A stretch of DNA of 64,000 nucleotides from Paenibacillus melissococcoides (GCA_944800085.1 CALYLO010000004.1:434001-498000), one strand, 5' to 3'. Positions 45,460-54,432 are shown, numbered from the stretch's first letter. Numbers and translations: made by a program. The notes: generated from the letters alone by a model not told the origin.

Positions 45460-45540
45460 GCTGCAAATTTACAGTATTTTATTCCTCTATTAGGAAGATT
45501 AAGTGAAAATGATGAAAAAATACATCAATTTGCCCATTTC
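45460..45540 (+). repeat. ~50-nt palindromic repeat units left of IS630
   Basis: Units at 45460 (GCTGCAAATTTACAG) and 45511 (GATGAAAAAATACATC), 51 nt apart. The second is interrupted at TA by the IS630 element. Confidence 0.65.
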
Positions 45541-45641
45541 TATATAAATTGAATTAAAGTTTTAGAGAATTATGGTAAGGAATTTCATACCTGCATGTCG
45601 AATGAATAAAGGACCACAAAAAGACAGGTAGGGAGTAGAAC

Positions 45642-46151
45642 ATGGAAAACCCAACGAAGCTTGACGAAGTGAAGCAAGCCATGAGAAAAGCAAAGGATCG
45701 CCGAATGTACGAGCGCTACCAGGCATTATATTTACATCTCCAAGGGGCTCCGGTAAAAGAGATTGCCCATACGTTGGACCGAAGCGTTCAAACGGTAAAG
45801 GCATATATCAAGGCTTATGATCAGGGCGGACTTTCCGGACTGCAAATGAATCATTCGCCGGGCGCGCCTGTTCGCTTAACAAAAGAGCAGCAGGAAAAGC
45901 TGAAGCAGACCATAGCTCATTGTGTTCCTCATGAGGTGGGCTTTACCGCTCGCCATAACTGGACGCTGGAACTGATTGCAGCCTTTATTAAGCGTGAATT
46001 TGGGCAAACGTATTCGCTTCGCGGGGTCTCGAAGATGATGCACCGCCAAGGGTTAAGCTACACCAAACCGACATACACTTTAGCTGCAGCAGACGAGGAG
46101 AAGCAACGCCAGTTCTCGGAAACCATTTTTCCTGCGTTAAAAAAAGACTGA
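45642..46151 (+). CDS. IS630-family transposase, first frame (DNA-binding part)
   Basis: 169 residues carrying two helix-turn-helix regions (PVKEIAHTLDRSVQTVKAYIKAY; YSLRGVSKMMHRQGLSYTKP). Ends TTA AAA AAA GAC TGA. The seven A residues at 46139-46145 form an A-AAA-AAA slippery site in phase for a -1 shift into the second frame. Confidence 0.88.
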   Translation: MENPTKLDEVKQAMRKAKDRRMYERYQALYLHLQGAPVKEIAHTLDRSVQTVKAYIKAYDQGGLSGLQMNHSPGAPVRLTKEQQEKLKQTIAHCVPHEVGFTARHNWTLELIAAFIKREFGQTYSLRGVSKMMHRQGLSYTKPTYTLAAADEEKQRQFSETIFPALKKD

Positions 46152-46681
46152 TGAATGATGAGATCGACCATTTGCTATTTGAAGATGAGTCCATGATCCG
46201 TGACTACCAAGCCATTCAAAAAACATGGTTTCTTAGGGGCAAACAGCGAATGATTCGAACGGCAGGCAAACACCGTGGAGTCAAGCTGCTGGCCACGCTT
46301 GACTATTCCACCGGCAAGGTGGTTTGGCAGGAAGACGAGCAATACACAGCCGAGACCTTTTTGAGTTTTCTCCAAAAGGTTGTTGCTCACTATCCTGCAG
46401 GCAAAATCGTCATCGTGTTAGATAATGCTCGCATTCATCATGCCAAGCTGCTCCGGCCGTTTTTGGACGAAATGAAAAGGCGGCTTGAACTTGTTTTCCT
46501 GCCCCCTTACAGCCCTCAACTCAATATTGTTGAAGGGCTATGGAAATGGCTGAAGTCCGATGTCATTAACAATGTGTTCTATCACACGGTTGCCGATATT
46601 CGCAAGAATGTCCTGCAGTTTATGAACGAGATCATGAAATCTCCATGGTCCATTATTGATCGCCTGTGTATTAGGTTCTAG
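46151..46681 (+). CDS. IS630-family transposase, second frame (DDE catalytic part)
   Basis: 176 residues with FEDESMIRDY (first Asp/Glu), VLDNARIHHAK (second Asp) and LPPYSPQLNIVEGLWKWLK (catalytic Glu), the DDE of IS630/Tc1 types. ATG overlaps the TGA of the first frame by one base, but a -1 shift on A7 would give LKKRLMNDEIDHLLFEDES as a single protein, the usual form in this family. Confidence 0.88.
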   Translation: MNDEIDHLLFEDESMIRDYQAIQKTWFLRGKQRMIRTAGKHRGVKLLATLDYSTGKVVWQEDEQYTAETFLSFLQKVVAHYPAGKIVIVLDNARIHHAKLLRPFLDEMKRRLELVFLPPYSPQLNIVEGLWKWLKSDVINNVFYHTVADIRKNVLQFMNEIMKSPWSIIDRLCIRF

Positions 46682-46710
46682 TTGAATGGTTCAATAGTTC
46701 AACTTATATA

Positions 46711-46815
46711 GTTCGATCGGACCCAAAGCGAGAGAAATTCCTGCGCTTTTGCAGGATTCACTTACTCGGAAATCGAGCGTTCTATAAATCCTGTAGTTTT
46801 GCAACATTTCGGAGC
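46711..46815 (+). repeat. ~50-nt palindromic repeat units right of IS630
   Basis: The interrupted unit resumes at 46711; full units begin at 46740 (CCTGCGCTTTTGCAGG) and exactly 50 nt later at 46790 (CCTGTAGTTTTGCAAC). Confidence 0.7.
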
Positions 46816-46827
46816 AGCCGAACGTGT

Positions 46828-47170
46828 ATAGCGAGTTCTAAGCCAAGAAGGTGCATTGTAGAAGCCGGGCAAACGGCGGGATCTGCAAGCCAAGAAAGGG
46901 CAATGCCGAACCCGGACAAAGGGCGGCCAAGGATAGCAAAGGCCCAGACCGCGTAAGAGGCGAGTTTCAAGCCAAGATATGCCAATCAAAATAAGCCCAT
47001 ATTAAGGCGAGAAAAGAGGCGAGGCTCTACACAACGAGGAAGTGGCAATGGCGAGTGAGGAAAAGGCGAGCCCCTACAAATCGAGGAAGTGGTCATGGTG
47101 AGCGAGGCAAGCGAAGCTAGACAACAGGCGACTTTTACAAGCCAAATGAGGCGATGCCGCAGGCCAGTTC
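46828..47170 (+). repeat. degenerate direct repeats, ~45-60 nt
   Basis: Copies start near 46831, 46876, 46960, 47019, 47066 and 47128, with a common theme GCGAG-TCTACAAGCCAAGAAG-GGCAATGGCG that is diverged in each. No gene found here; open frames encode only repeat translations. Confidence 0.45.
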
Positions 47171-47298
47171 ATCGGCGGGCCCATAGGACTAGGTCAAAGG
47201 AACTCTTAATCCGAGGCGCCAATTCGTTCGCTCTCCCTGAGAGGGCAAGCGACAAACGCAGGAAAAAAGCGGATTTTCTGCCGTTTCCCAACATTTGA

Positions 47299-47315
47299 TG
47301 TTAGAATACCTAACA
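47299..47315 (+). promoter_or_regulatory. GlnR/TnrA box upstream of glnA
   Basis: TGTTA-GAATACC-TAACA matches TGTNA-N7-TNACA exactly. A half-site TGACA (47333-47337), with CATAA 7 nt before, lies 22 nt on, just before the -35 box. Confidence 0.85.
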
Positions 47316-47343
47316 TAAAACATAAAAATACCTGACATGGGTA

Positions 47344-47373
47344 TTGACGAGATTTCTCCGCAGCGATTATAAT
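47344..47373 (+). promoter_or_regulatory. promoter of glnA
   Basis: TTGACG, 18 nt, TATAAT, downstream of the GlnR/TnrA box. Confidence 0.75.
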
Positions 47374-47449
47374 GACAACAACTTAATTTTGAAAGTGGAA
47401 CAATGAATGCGTGATGAACGTGTATTGTTCGGAAATGGGAGGAATCATC

Positions 47450-48874
47450 ATGTCGACAAATCCAGCTTTGATGGTTATTCAGGAGAAAAAAATCCAGTAT
47501 GTAGATTTTCGCTTTGTTGATTTGGTCGGTCGGGCGCATCATATTACCCTTCCCGCTTCAGAGGTGGATGAGAGCACGTTCACGAACGGAGTTGCATTCG
47601 ACGGTTCCTCCATCAAAGGATTCCGCGGAATTGAAGAATCTGACATGGTGATGATGCCGGACGCGAACTCCTGCTACGTCGATCCGTTCACGGCGCATCC
47701 GACGCTTATCATCATGTGCGATATTTTTACACCGGATGGCGAACGCTATGACCGCGATCCGCGCAGCATCGCGCAGAAGGCGGAAGCGTATTTGCAAACG
47801 TCCGGGATCGGTACGGCCGCATTTTTTGCTCCGGAGTCGGAATTTTTCATCTTCGATGAGGTGCGGTATGAGAATACGATGAACCGTTCCTCCTTCTATG
47901 TCGACTCGGTGGAGGCATCCTGGAATACGAACCGCGAGGAAGCCGGGGGCAACCTCGGGGGCAAAATTCCGGCCAAGGGCGGATACGTGCCGGTCGCTCC
48001 GGTCGATACGCAGCAGGACATCCGCAGCGAGATGTGCCGCCTGCTTCAGGAATGCGGCATTCGCGTCGAACGCCATCATCATGAAGTGGCGACGGCGGGG
48101 CAGGGGGAGATTAACTTCCGGTTCGATACGTTGACGGCCACGGCCGATAATCTGATGAAATATAAATATATCGTTCATAATACGGCACGGCAGTTCGGCA
48201 AGGCGGCCACCTTCATGCCGAAGCCGCTGTTCGGCGACAACGGCAGCGGGATGCACGTGCATCAATCGATATTCAACGGGGATACGCCACTGTTCTACGA
48301 GAAGGGCGGGTATGCCAATCTGAGCCAGATGGCCCTCCATTATATCGGCGGGATTCTGCATCACGCGCCTGCGCTTATCGCCTTGACGAACCCGAGCACG
48401 AACTCGTTCAAGCGGCTCGTTCCCGGCTTTGAAGCTCCGGTCAATCTGGTCTTCTCCAAAGGCAACCGTTCCGCCGCGATTCGGATCCCGGTGGCCGCCG
48501 TCACGCCGAAGGGCTGCCGCATCGAGTTCCGCACGCCGGATTCGACAGCGAACCCGTACCTGGCGTTCGCGGCGATGCTGATGGCAGGGCTGGACGGAAT
48601 CAAGCGCAAGATCGACCCGACCGCAGCCGGCTTTGGTCCGTATGACCGCAATCTATATGAGCTGTCCGAGGCGGAGAAGCTGGAGATTCGCCGCGTCCCG
48701 GCTACGATGGAAGAGGCGCTCGATGCTTTGATGGCGGATCATGAATTTTTGCTCGAAGGCGGCGTATTCACCCGCGCCTTTATCGACAACTATGTCAGCA
48801 TCAAGCGAAAAGAAGCCCAATCCGTTGCGATACGCATTCATCCGCAGGAATACAGCCTTTATTTCGACTGCTAA
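47450..48874 (+). CDS. glnA: glutamine synthetase, GSI-beta type
   Basis: Makes glutamine from glutamate, ammonia and ATP. 474 residues from ATG 47450 (GGGAGGA upstream). It follows the E. coli-type long form: FDGSSIKGFRGIEESDM, YDRDPRSIA, HHHEVATAGQGE, MPKPLFGDNGSGMH, NRSAAIRIP and a tyrosine at about 403 in NLYELSEAE, the place adenylylated in GSI-beta enzymes. Bacillus GlnA is the shorter alpha form (~444 residues) without this site. No glnR or glnE is adjacent. A GlnR/TnrA box governs the promoter. Possibly a second GS besides a canonical GlnA elsewhere. Confidence 0.9.
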   Translation: MSTNPALMVIQEKKIQYVDFRFVDLVGRAHHITLPASEVDESTFTNGVAFDGSSIKGFRGIEESDMVMMPDANSCYVDPFTAHPTLIIMCDIFTPDGERYDRDPRSIAQKAEAYLQTSGIGTAAFFAPESEFFIFDEVRYENTMNRSSFYVDSVEASWNTNREEAGGNLGGKIPAKGGYVPVAPVDTQQDIRSEMCRLLQECGIRVERHHHEVATAGQGEINFRFDTLTATADNLMKYKYIVHNTARQFGKAATFMPKPLFGDNGSGMHVHQSIFNGDTPLFYEKGGYANLSQMALHYIGGILHHAPALIALTNPSTNSFKRLVPGFEAPVNLVFSKGNRSAAIRIPVAAVTPKGCRIEFRTPDSTANPYLAFAAMLMAGLDGIKRKIDPTAAGFGPYDRNLYELSEAEKLEIRRVPATMEEALDALMADHEFLLEGGVFTRAFIDNYVSIKRKEAQSVAIRIHPQEYSLYFDC

Positions 48875-48890
48875 TCACATCGCTCTAACG

Positions 48891-48928
48891 ATCCTCCGCA
48901 TCCAGCTTGGATGGGGAGGATTTTTTTA
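48891..48928 (+). terminator. intrinsic terminator after glnA
   Basis: ATCCTCC-G-CATCC...GGATG-G-GGAGGAT followed by TTTTTTT. Confidence 0.88.
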
Positions 48929-48976
48929 TACACGGAAGGGGAAAGGAATGATTGTTGACGGCTTCGACAACGTTGC

Positions 48977-49360
48977 GCTATCATTTGGCAGAAAGGGCGG
49001 GAGCATCCGGACGACAAGTTCCCGGTTCACCCGCGCGGCCATCTGTATGAGCGCTTCCTGATTGAAGAGGTCAAGCCCTATGTGGACGTCTTGTTCCGCA
49101 CGCAACCGGAGCCGGAGCATACGGCCTTAATGGGCTCCTCAAGGGGCGGGCAGGTTACGTATCATATCGGGCTGCGGCGTCCCGACGTGTTCGGCATGCT
49201 ATCTCCATACATGTATTGCGTATATCCTGATTGACAGAAGTGCCGCTGTATCATACCTTCTCCGTCAAGCCGCCGATCAAGAAAATATGGATCGATCTGG
49301 GCAGCCGCGAAGGGCTTCTCGTCATGGAAAAGCATGTGCCCTCATGCCTTTTTGCTGATG
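48977..49360 (+). pseudogene. remnant of an alpha/beta-hydrolase esterase
   Basis: In one frame HPDDKFPVHPRGHLYERF, EEVKPYVDVLFRT and the nucleophile elbow MGSSRGGQVTYHIGLRRPD are readable up to a stop at about 49234. Homologous-looking sequence then continues in another frame (SVKPPIKKIWIDLGSREG). Both ends are missing, so this is a decayed putative esterase of the enterochelin-esterase type. Confidence 0.6.
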
Positions 49361-49517
49361 ATGGATTGGGTTAGAGCGAGGAATATACATCTCTTTACTT
49401 ATGCTTATTTTTTGTTGCGGCGTAATGTTGAACAGTATAGGATTGGAAAAAAGGAGGCGATAAACGAAAAAATTGGTGTCAACGGACGCGGTAGAATCCA
49501 CGATGATATGGAGGGAA

Positions 49518-52500
49518 ATGAAGAAGACGATGAACAAAAAAGCGCTTGGATGGATGCTTAGTATCGTATTGGCGATGGCGAGCGTTCTGCCCGGCATTCC
49601 GCCTGCGCATGCCTATGCCCAACCGAACGGGCAGGCGGCCTTTGCGGCCGAAGCGCCGGATGTTCCGACAAACGGGACCGATCCGGAGACCGTGACTGAG
49701 GCCGTCTATGATAAAAATGGAAGCGCATTCCCGACGGAGCCTTCCCCGGATGAAGGGGCGGACCGCCTTCTCCCGGCCGCATTCGACGGTACGAATCTCG
49801 CCCTGAACAAGCCGGCTTACTCGTCGGGCAATGAAGTCGATTACTTGACTCCGGATCTGGCCGTGGACGGGAAGGCCAATACAAGATGGTCTTCCGCGAA
49901 GCAGGATGATCAATGGTTCTATGTCGATCTGGGAGAGCGGACCGCGATCGATCGCGTCGTCATCCGCTGGCAGACGCCGGCCGATACATACAAGATCCTG
50001 GTATCGGATGACGGGGAGCAGTGGACCAATGTGAAGGATGGCGACGGCGTCATCCCATGCAAGGGAGGCACCGAAGTTATCGATTTCGCGCCGCTTCAAG
50101 CGAGATATGTGAAGTTCCAGGGAGTGAAGCGGGCGCCTGTCGAAGGCATTCTGTACGGTTACTCCTTCTATGAATTCGAGGTGTACCAATTGAATGACTT
50201 GCAATCTATCGCAGACCGGATTGAGGCGACATTGACGGTGCAGGCCGGACAGACCGAGCTGGATTGGTCCGCGGCCGAAGTGCCGGAAGGGTACCGCTCC
50301 AGCGTGTATGGCAGCGACCGGCTGCCTGTCATCGATCGCGAAGGCCATATCCGGATGCCGCTGGTCGATGCCAAAGTGAATCTGATCGTGCAGGTGGAGG
50401 ATCTGAACGATCCGAACCGGAAGGTGCTGTCGGACAATATTGCGGTTACGGTGCCGGGCCAATATAAGCAGACCCCGGATCGCAATGCGGAGCCGGACGT
50501 CATTCCGTCCTTACGGGAATGGTATGGCGGATCGGGGAGCTATACGTTGACGGAGTCGTCGCGCATTGTCGTCCGCCCGGAGGACGAAGCGGCGCTGCGC
50601 AAGGCGGCGGAGCTGACGCGCGAGGATGTGGCCTATCTGACGGGATATCAGCTTGAGATTGTCTATGGCCAGCCGCAGACCGGCGATCTGTACCTGTCGC
50701 TGGATCCGTCGTTAGCGTGGCTGGGCGAGGAAGGCAATGTCTTCCAGGCCGGCGACTATGTGTCGATCGCCTCGTCTTCGGCGACAGGGGCGTTCTTCGG
50801 CACGAGAACCGCGCTTCAGATTCTGAAGCAGCATCCGGACCTGACGATTCCCCGCGGAGAAGCGAGAGATTATCCGAAGTATGAGAAGCGGGGCCTCATG
50901 ATCGACGTGGCGCGCAAATTTTACACGATCGATTTTCTGAGAAGCTATGTGAAGCTGCTGTCCTGGTACAAAATGAACATGTTCCAAATTCACCTGAACG
51001 ATGATGTCGGCACCCCGTTCGCGGACGGAACGAGGGCGGCTTACCGGCTGGAAAGCACCACGTATCCCGGATTGGCCAGCCCGAACGGACATTATACGAA
51101 GCAGGAATTCAAGGAACTCCAGCTTCTGGGCATGGATTACGGAGTCAACGTGATTCCGGAGATTGACACGCCCGGACATTCCCGTGCCTTCACCTCCTAT
51201 AATCCTGCGCTGGGGAACGATCACGCCCTCGACATTTCCAAGCCGGAAACCGTGGAGTTCGTGAAAAATCTGTTCAACGAATATTTGGATGGAAGCGATC
51301 CGACCTTCGTCGGTCCGGAAGTCCATATCGGCACCGATGAATATTGGGGCCCGGACGTGGAGCACTTCCGTTGGTACATGGATACGCTCGTGAAGCATAT
51401 CAACGACAAAGGCAAGCACCCGCATTTATGGGGCGGATTGACGCAATACAACGGAACGACGCCGGTCAGCAATGAAGCGACGATGGATATCTGGTATGAG
51501 CCGTATGGGGCGCCGCAGCAGGCGGTCGATCTCGGGTATGACGTGCTGAACGTCCAAAATATTTATATGTATATCGTGCCTACCCTATATGGAGACTATT
51601 TGAATTCCCAGTTTCTGTACAATGAATGGGAGCCGATCAAGTGGGAGCATACGACGCTGCCGCTCGGGCATCCGCAGGTCAAAGGCGGCATGTTCGCCTT
51701 GTGGAACGATGTGTCGGACGCCAATGGGGTGTCTATGGATGACTCCCATGAGCGGATGCTGCCCGGAATTCAAGTCGTGTCCGAGAAAATGTGGACCGGC
51801 ACGCGGGACGACCGATCTTTTGAACGCTATATGAAGCGGGCGGATGCCATCGGCGATGCGCCGAATGCAAATTTTCCCCACAAGATGAAGGTCGATAACG
51901 AGGAAAACCAGGTCATTCAGTACCTGTTCGAGGACCAGTTCAAGGATGGTTCAGGCAATGGCTTCGACGGGAAGGGCGTCAATGTGGAGATAACGGAAGG
52001 GAAATACGAGCAGGGCGTGCGCTTGAAGGGCGGGACCAGCTATATCGAGACGCCGGTCGAGGCGTTGGGATTCGGCTGGACGCTCTCGATATGGGTGAAG
52101 CCGGATCGGGGGAACCCGGATGACGCGATCCTGATGGAGTCTCCGGCCGGAACGCTGAAGCTCAAGCAGGGCAAGACAGGCAAGCTCGGGTTTACGAAGG
52201 AGCACTATGACAGCACGTTCAATTACGTTGTGCCGGAAGACAAGTGGACTCATATTTTACTGAAAGGCGACAATAAGGGCGTGACGCTGTTCATCAATGT
52301 GGATGAGTATGTGGAGCGGCTCGAGAATGCGTATCCTAAGCTGCATACCCTCGTGCTTCCGGCGCTGCGCATCGGCAGCGAGACGAACGCGTTCCGGGGC
52401 GTGCTTGATAATGTCATCATGTACAATAAGCCGATCGAGCTTCTCTATACGGACAATAAGGCGCTTCATCAACCGGCCGAGTCCTCCGCAACCGAGTTCC

Positions 52501-53024
52501 CGTATTACTCGCCTGATATGGCGGTGGACGGAGTGGTATCGATCAACTCCAGATGGTCCAGCGCCTATGTGGATGACGCCTGGTTGATCGTAGATTTGGG
52601 CGAGCCGACAGACATCAATAAAGTCATTATTAAGTGGCAGGCGGGCGCGGAGAAGTATCAGTTGCTCGTCTCCGATGACAAAAAGAACTGGACGAATGTC
52701 TCCGGCGATGGAGGAATGATTACGTCCCAAGGGAAATTGGACATCGTGACCTTCGAGCCGAAGACGGCGCGCTATGTCAAATTCCAGGGCGTGAAGCGGG
52801 CAACGGTCTTCGGGTACTCCATTTACGAGTTCGAGGTGTATTCGCCGGATCATATCCAAGAATATAAGCGCCTGATCGGCTTGATGGAGCAATTGCTGCC
52901 ACGCTTGAAGAAGCAGGAGACCTTGCGCCAGCTGCTGCTGCAAGTGTTGAACCGCTACCCGTATGACGCGACGCGCGAGCTTCGCCTGATGCAGGATCTG
53001 CTGCAGCGGGCTCAGAAGAAATAA
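49518..53024 (+). CDS. secreted beta-N-acetylhexosaminidase (GH20) with F5/8C domains
   Basis: About 1168 residues. Signal peptide (to about PPAHAYA), F5/8 type C carbohydrate-binding domain (about 95-225: NLALNKPAYSSG...YSFYEFEVY), GH20 N-domain, GH20 barrel starting YEKRGLMIDVARKFYT with catalytic pair D607-E608 in HIGTDEYWG, a LamG-like domain (about 800-970), a second F5/8C domain (about 975-1115) and a helical tail. Releases GlcNAc from chitin oligomers or glycans outside the cell. The start is uncertain: ATG 49518 has GGAGG only 3 nt away, ATG 49530 is 15 nt away, and TTG 49473 follows AAGGAGG by 15 nt. Monocistronic. Confidence 0.88.
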   Translation: MKKTMNKKALGWMLSIVLAMASVLPGIPPAHAYAQPNGQAAFAAEAPDVPTNGTDPETVTEAVYDKNGSAFPTEPSPDEGADRLLPAAFDGTNLALNKPAYSSGNEVDYLTPDLAVDGKANTRWSSAKQDDQWFYVDLGERTAIDRVVIRWQTPADTYKILVSDDGEQWTNVKDGDGVIPCKGGTEVIDFAPLQARYVKFQGVKRAPVEGILYGYSFYEFEVYQLNDLQSIADRIEATLTVQAGQTELDWSAAEVPEGYRSSVYGSDRLPVIDREGHIRMPLVDAKVNLIVQVEDLNDPNRKVLSDNIAVTVPGQYKQTPDRNAEPDVIPSLREWYGGSGSYTLTESSRIVVRPEDEAALRKAAELTREDVAYLTGYQLEIVYGQPQTGDLYLSLDPSLAWLGEEGNVFQAGDYVSIASSSATGAFFGTRTALQILKQHPDLTIPRGEARDYPKYEKRGLMIDVARKFYTIDFLRSYVKLLSWYKMNMFQIHLNDDVGTPFADGTRAAYRLESTTYPGLASPNGHYTKQEFKELQLLGMDYGVNVIPEIDTPGHSRAFTSYNPALGNDHALDISKPETVEFVKNLFNEYLDGSDPTFVGPEVHIGTDEYWGPDVEHFRWYMDTLVKHINDKGKHPHLWGGLTQYNGTTPVSNEATMDIWYEPYGAPQQAVDLGYDVLNVQNIYMYIVPTLYGDYLNSQFLYNEWEPIKWEHTTLPLGHPQVKGGMFALWNDVSDANGVSMDDSHERMLPGIQVVSEKMWTGTRDDRSFERYMKRADAIGDAPNANFPHKMKVDNEENQVIQYLFEDQFKDGSGNGFDGKGVNVEITEGKYEQGVRLKGGTSYIETPVEALGFGWTLSIWVKPDRGNPDDAILMESPAGTLKLKQGKTGKLGFTKEHYDSTFNYVVPEDKWTHILLKGDNKGVTLFINVDEYVERLENAYPKLHTLVLPALRIGSETNAFRGVLDNVIMYNKPIELLYTDNKALHQPAESSATEFPYYSPDMAVDGVVSINSRWSSAYVDDAWLIVDLGEPTDINKVIIKWQAGAEKYQLLVSDDKKNWTNVSGDGGMITSQGKLDIVTFEPKTARYVKFQGVKRATVFGYSIYEFEVYSPDHIQEYKRLIGLMEQLLPRLKKQETLRQLLLQVLNRYPYDATRELRLMQDLLQRAQKK

Positions 53025-53049
53025 TAGGCCGGACGCACGGCCGTACAGC

Positions 53050-53080
53050 CCCGTATCCAGGAAGGATGCGGGTTTTTTTT
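53050..53080 (+). terminator. intrinsic terminator after the GH20 gene
   Basis: CCCGTATCC-AGGAA-GGATGCGGG (one G-U) then TTTTTTTT. Confidence 0.88.
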
Positions 53081-53126
53081 ACGGCTGAGGATGCCTGAGG
53101 AGGGCAGACTTTTTTGCGTTACCTCC

Positions 53127-53155
53127 TTGAAGCGAACTTCAATTACTGCTATGAT
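53127..53155 (+). promoter_or_regulatory. promoter of serC with palindrome over the -35
   Basis: TTGAAG, 17 nt, TATGAT. The -35 is the left arm of TTGAAG-CGAA-CTTCAA (53127-53142), an operator-like inverted repeat. Confidence 0.6.
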
Positions 53156-53203
53156 TATCGATAAAATATTGGATAGACAAGAACACGAAGGTGGGAGAAA
53201 CGG

Positions 53204-54298
53204 ATGGAACAACATCAACGCGCGTACAATTTCAATTCCGGTCCGGCAGCTTTGCCATTGGAAGTATTGGAGCGGGCTCAGTCCGAATTCATCGATTTCC
53301 GGGGCCATGGCATGTCCATCATGGAAATGTCGCACCGCGGCGCCGTCTACGAACAGGTTCATAATGAAGCGAAGCAATTATTGAAGGGGCTGTTCCAGAT
53401 TCCGGACGGCTACGATGTGTTGTTCTTGCAGGGAGGAGCGAGCACGCAGTTCGCCATGGTGCCGATGAACCTGCTCGCCGCAGGCAAGGTGGGCGCTTAC
53501 GTTCATACCGGAAGCTGGGCCAGCAAGGCGATCAAGGAAGCGGAGCTTATCGGCGAGACCCGGGTCATCGCCTCGACCGAATCCGATCGCTTCATGCGCA
53601 TGCCGGCACCGGAGGAGATCGTTGCTCCGGAGAACGCCGCCTATGTTCACCTCACCTCCAATGAGACGATTGAGGGAACGCAGTTCGCCGCTTATCCGGA
53701 TACGGGGGCGGTGCCTCTTATCGCCGATATGTCGAGCGACATTTTGTGCCGTCCGATCGATGTCTCGAAGTTCGGGATGATCTATGCGGGCGCGCAGAAA
53801 AATCTCGGTCCGTCCGGCGTTACGGTCGTCATCGCCAAGGAAGAACTGCTGGCGGACAGCCCGGCGACGATTCCGACCATGCTTCGTTACAGCACTCATT
53901 ATAAAAATAATTCTTTATACAATACGCCATCCTCTTTCTCCATCTATATGGTGAACCTGGTGCTGCAATGGCTCAAGGAACGCGGCGGATTGGCGCAGGT
54001 CGAGCGGGACAATCAGGCGAAGGCGGAGCTGCTGTACGGCGCCATCGACCAGAGCGGCGGCTTCTACCGTGGCTGCGCGGCGCATGACAGCCGCTCGATG
54101 ATGAACGTCACCTTCCGGCTCGAGGATGAGGAACTGGAGAAAGCGTTCATCAAGGAAGCCGGGGAAGCGGGCTTCGTCGGTCTGAAGGGACACCGCAGCG
54201 TCGGCGGGTTGCGCGCCTCAATCTACAATGCGGTCCCTTATGCGAGCTGCGAGGCGTTGGCGCAGTTCATGAAGCAATTCCAACAGAAGAACGGCTAA
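53204..54298 (+). CDS. serC: phosphoserine aminotransferase (SerC)
   Basis: PLP enzyme that makes 3-phosphoserine from 3-phosphohydroxypyruvate and glutamate. 364 residues, standard length. FNSGPAALP at the N-terminus, PLP lysine K199 in AGAQKNLGPSG, HYKNNSLYNTPSSF and GHRSVGGLRASIYNA are all diagnostic. Ribosome site AAGGTGGGAG. Single gene with its own promoter and a hairpin behind it. Confidence 0.95.
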   Translation: MEQHQRAYNFNSGPAALPLEVLERAQSEFIDFRGHGMSIMEMSHRGAVYEQVHNEAKQLLKGLFQIPDGYDVLFLQGGASTQFAMVPMNLLAAGKVGAYVHTGSWASKAIKEAELIGETRVIASTESDRFMRMPAPEEIVAPENAAYVHLTSNETIEGTQFAAYPDTGAVPLIADMSSDILCRPIDVSKFGMIYAGAQKNLGPSGVTVVIAKEELLADSPATIPTMLRYSTHYKNNSLYNTPSSFSIYMVNLVLQWLKERGGLAQVERDNQAKAELLYGAIDQSGGFYRGCAAHDSRSMMNVTFRLEDEELEKAFIKEAGEAGFVGLKGHRSVGGLRASIYNAVPYASCEALAQFMKQFQQKNG

Positions 54299-54312
54299 AA
54301 TATAAGTTGATG

Positions 54313-54342
54313 ACGCCCCGCGAGGTTTTCTCGCGGGGCGTT
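54313..54342 (+). terminator. strong hairpin after serC, no clear U-run
   Basis: ACGCCCCGCGAG-GTTTT-CTCGCGGGGCGT, 12 bp, GC-rich; followed by TGGGTTTG. Confidence 0.6.
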
Positions 54343-54432
54343 GGGTTTGCCCAAAATATATCCCTCTGCGAATATAAGAATGCGCGGGGGTCAAAAGGTG
54401 GTCGAGGCGGGCTTATCGTGCAATAAGCCAAA

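Larger units (their letters stand above)
45541..46710 (+). mobile_element. IS630-family element
   Basis: Inverted ends TATATAAATTGAATTA (45541) and TAGTTCAACTTATATA (ending 46710), 13 of 16 matching. TA on both sides fits the TA target of this family. Two overlapping transposase frames are joined by an A7 slippery tract. It lies inside the ~50-nt repeat array. Confidence 0.8.
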
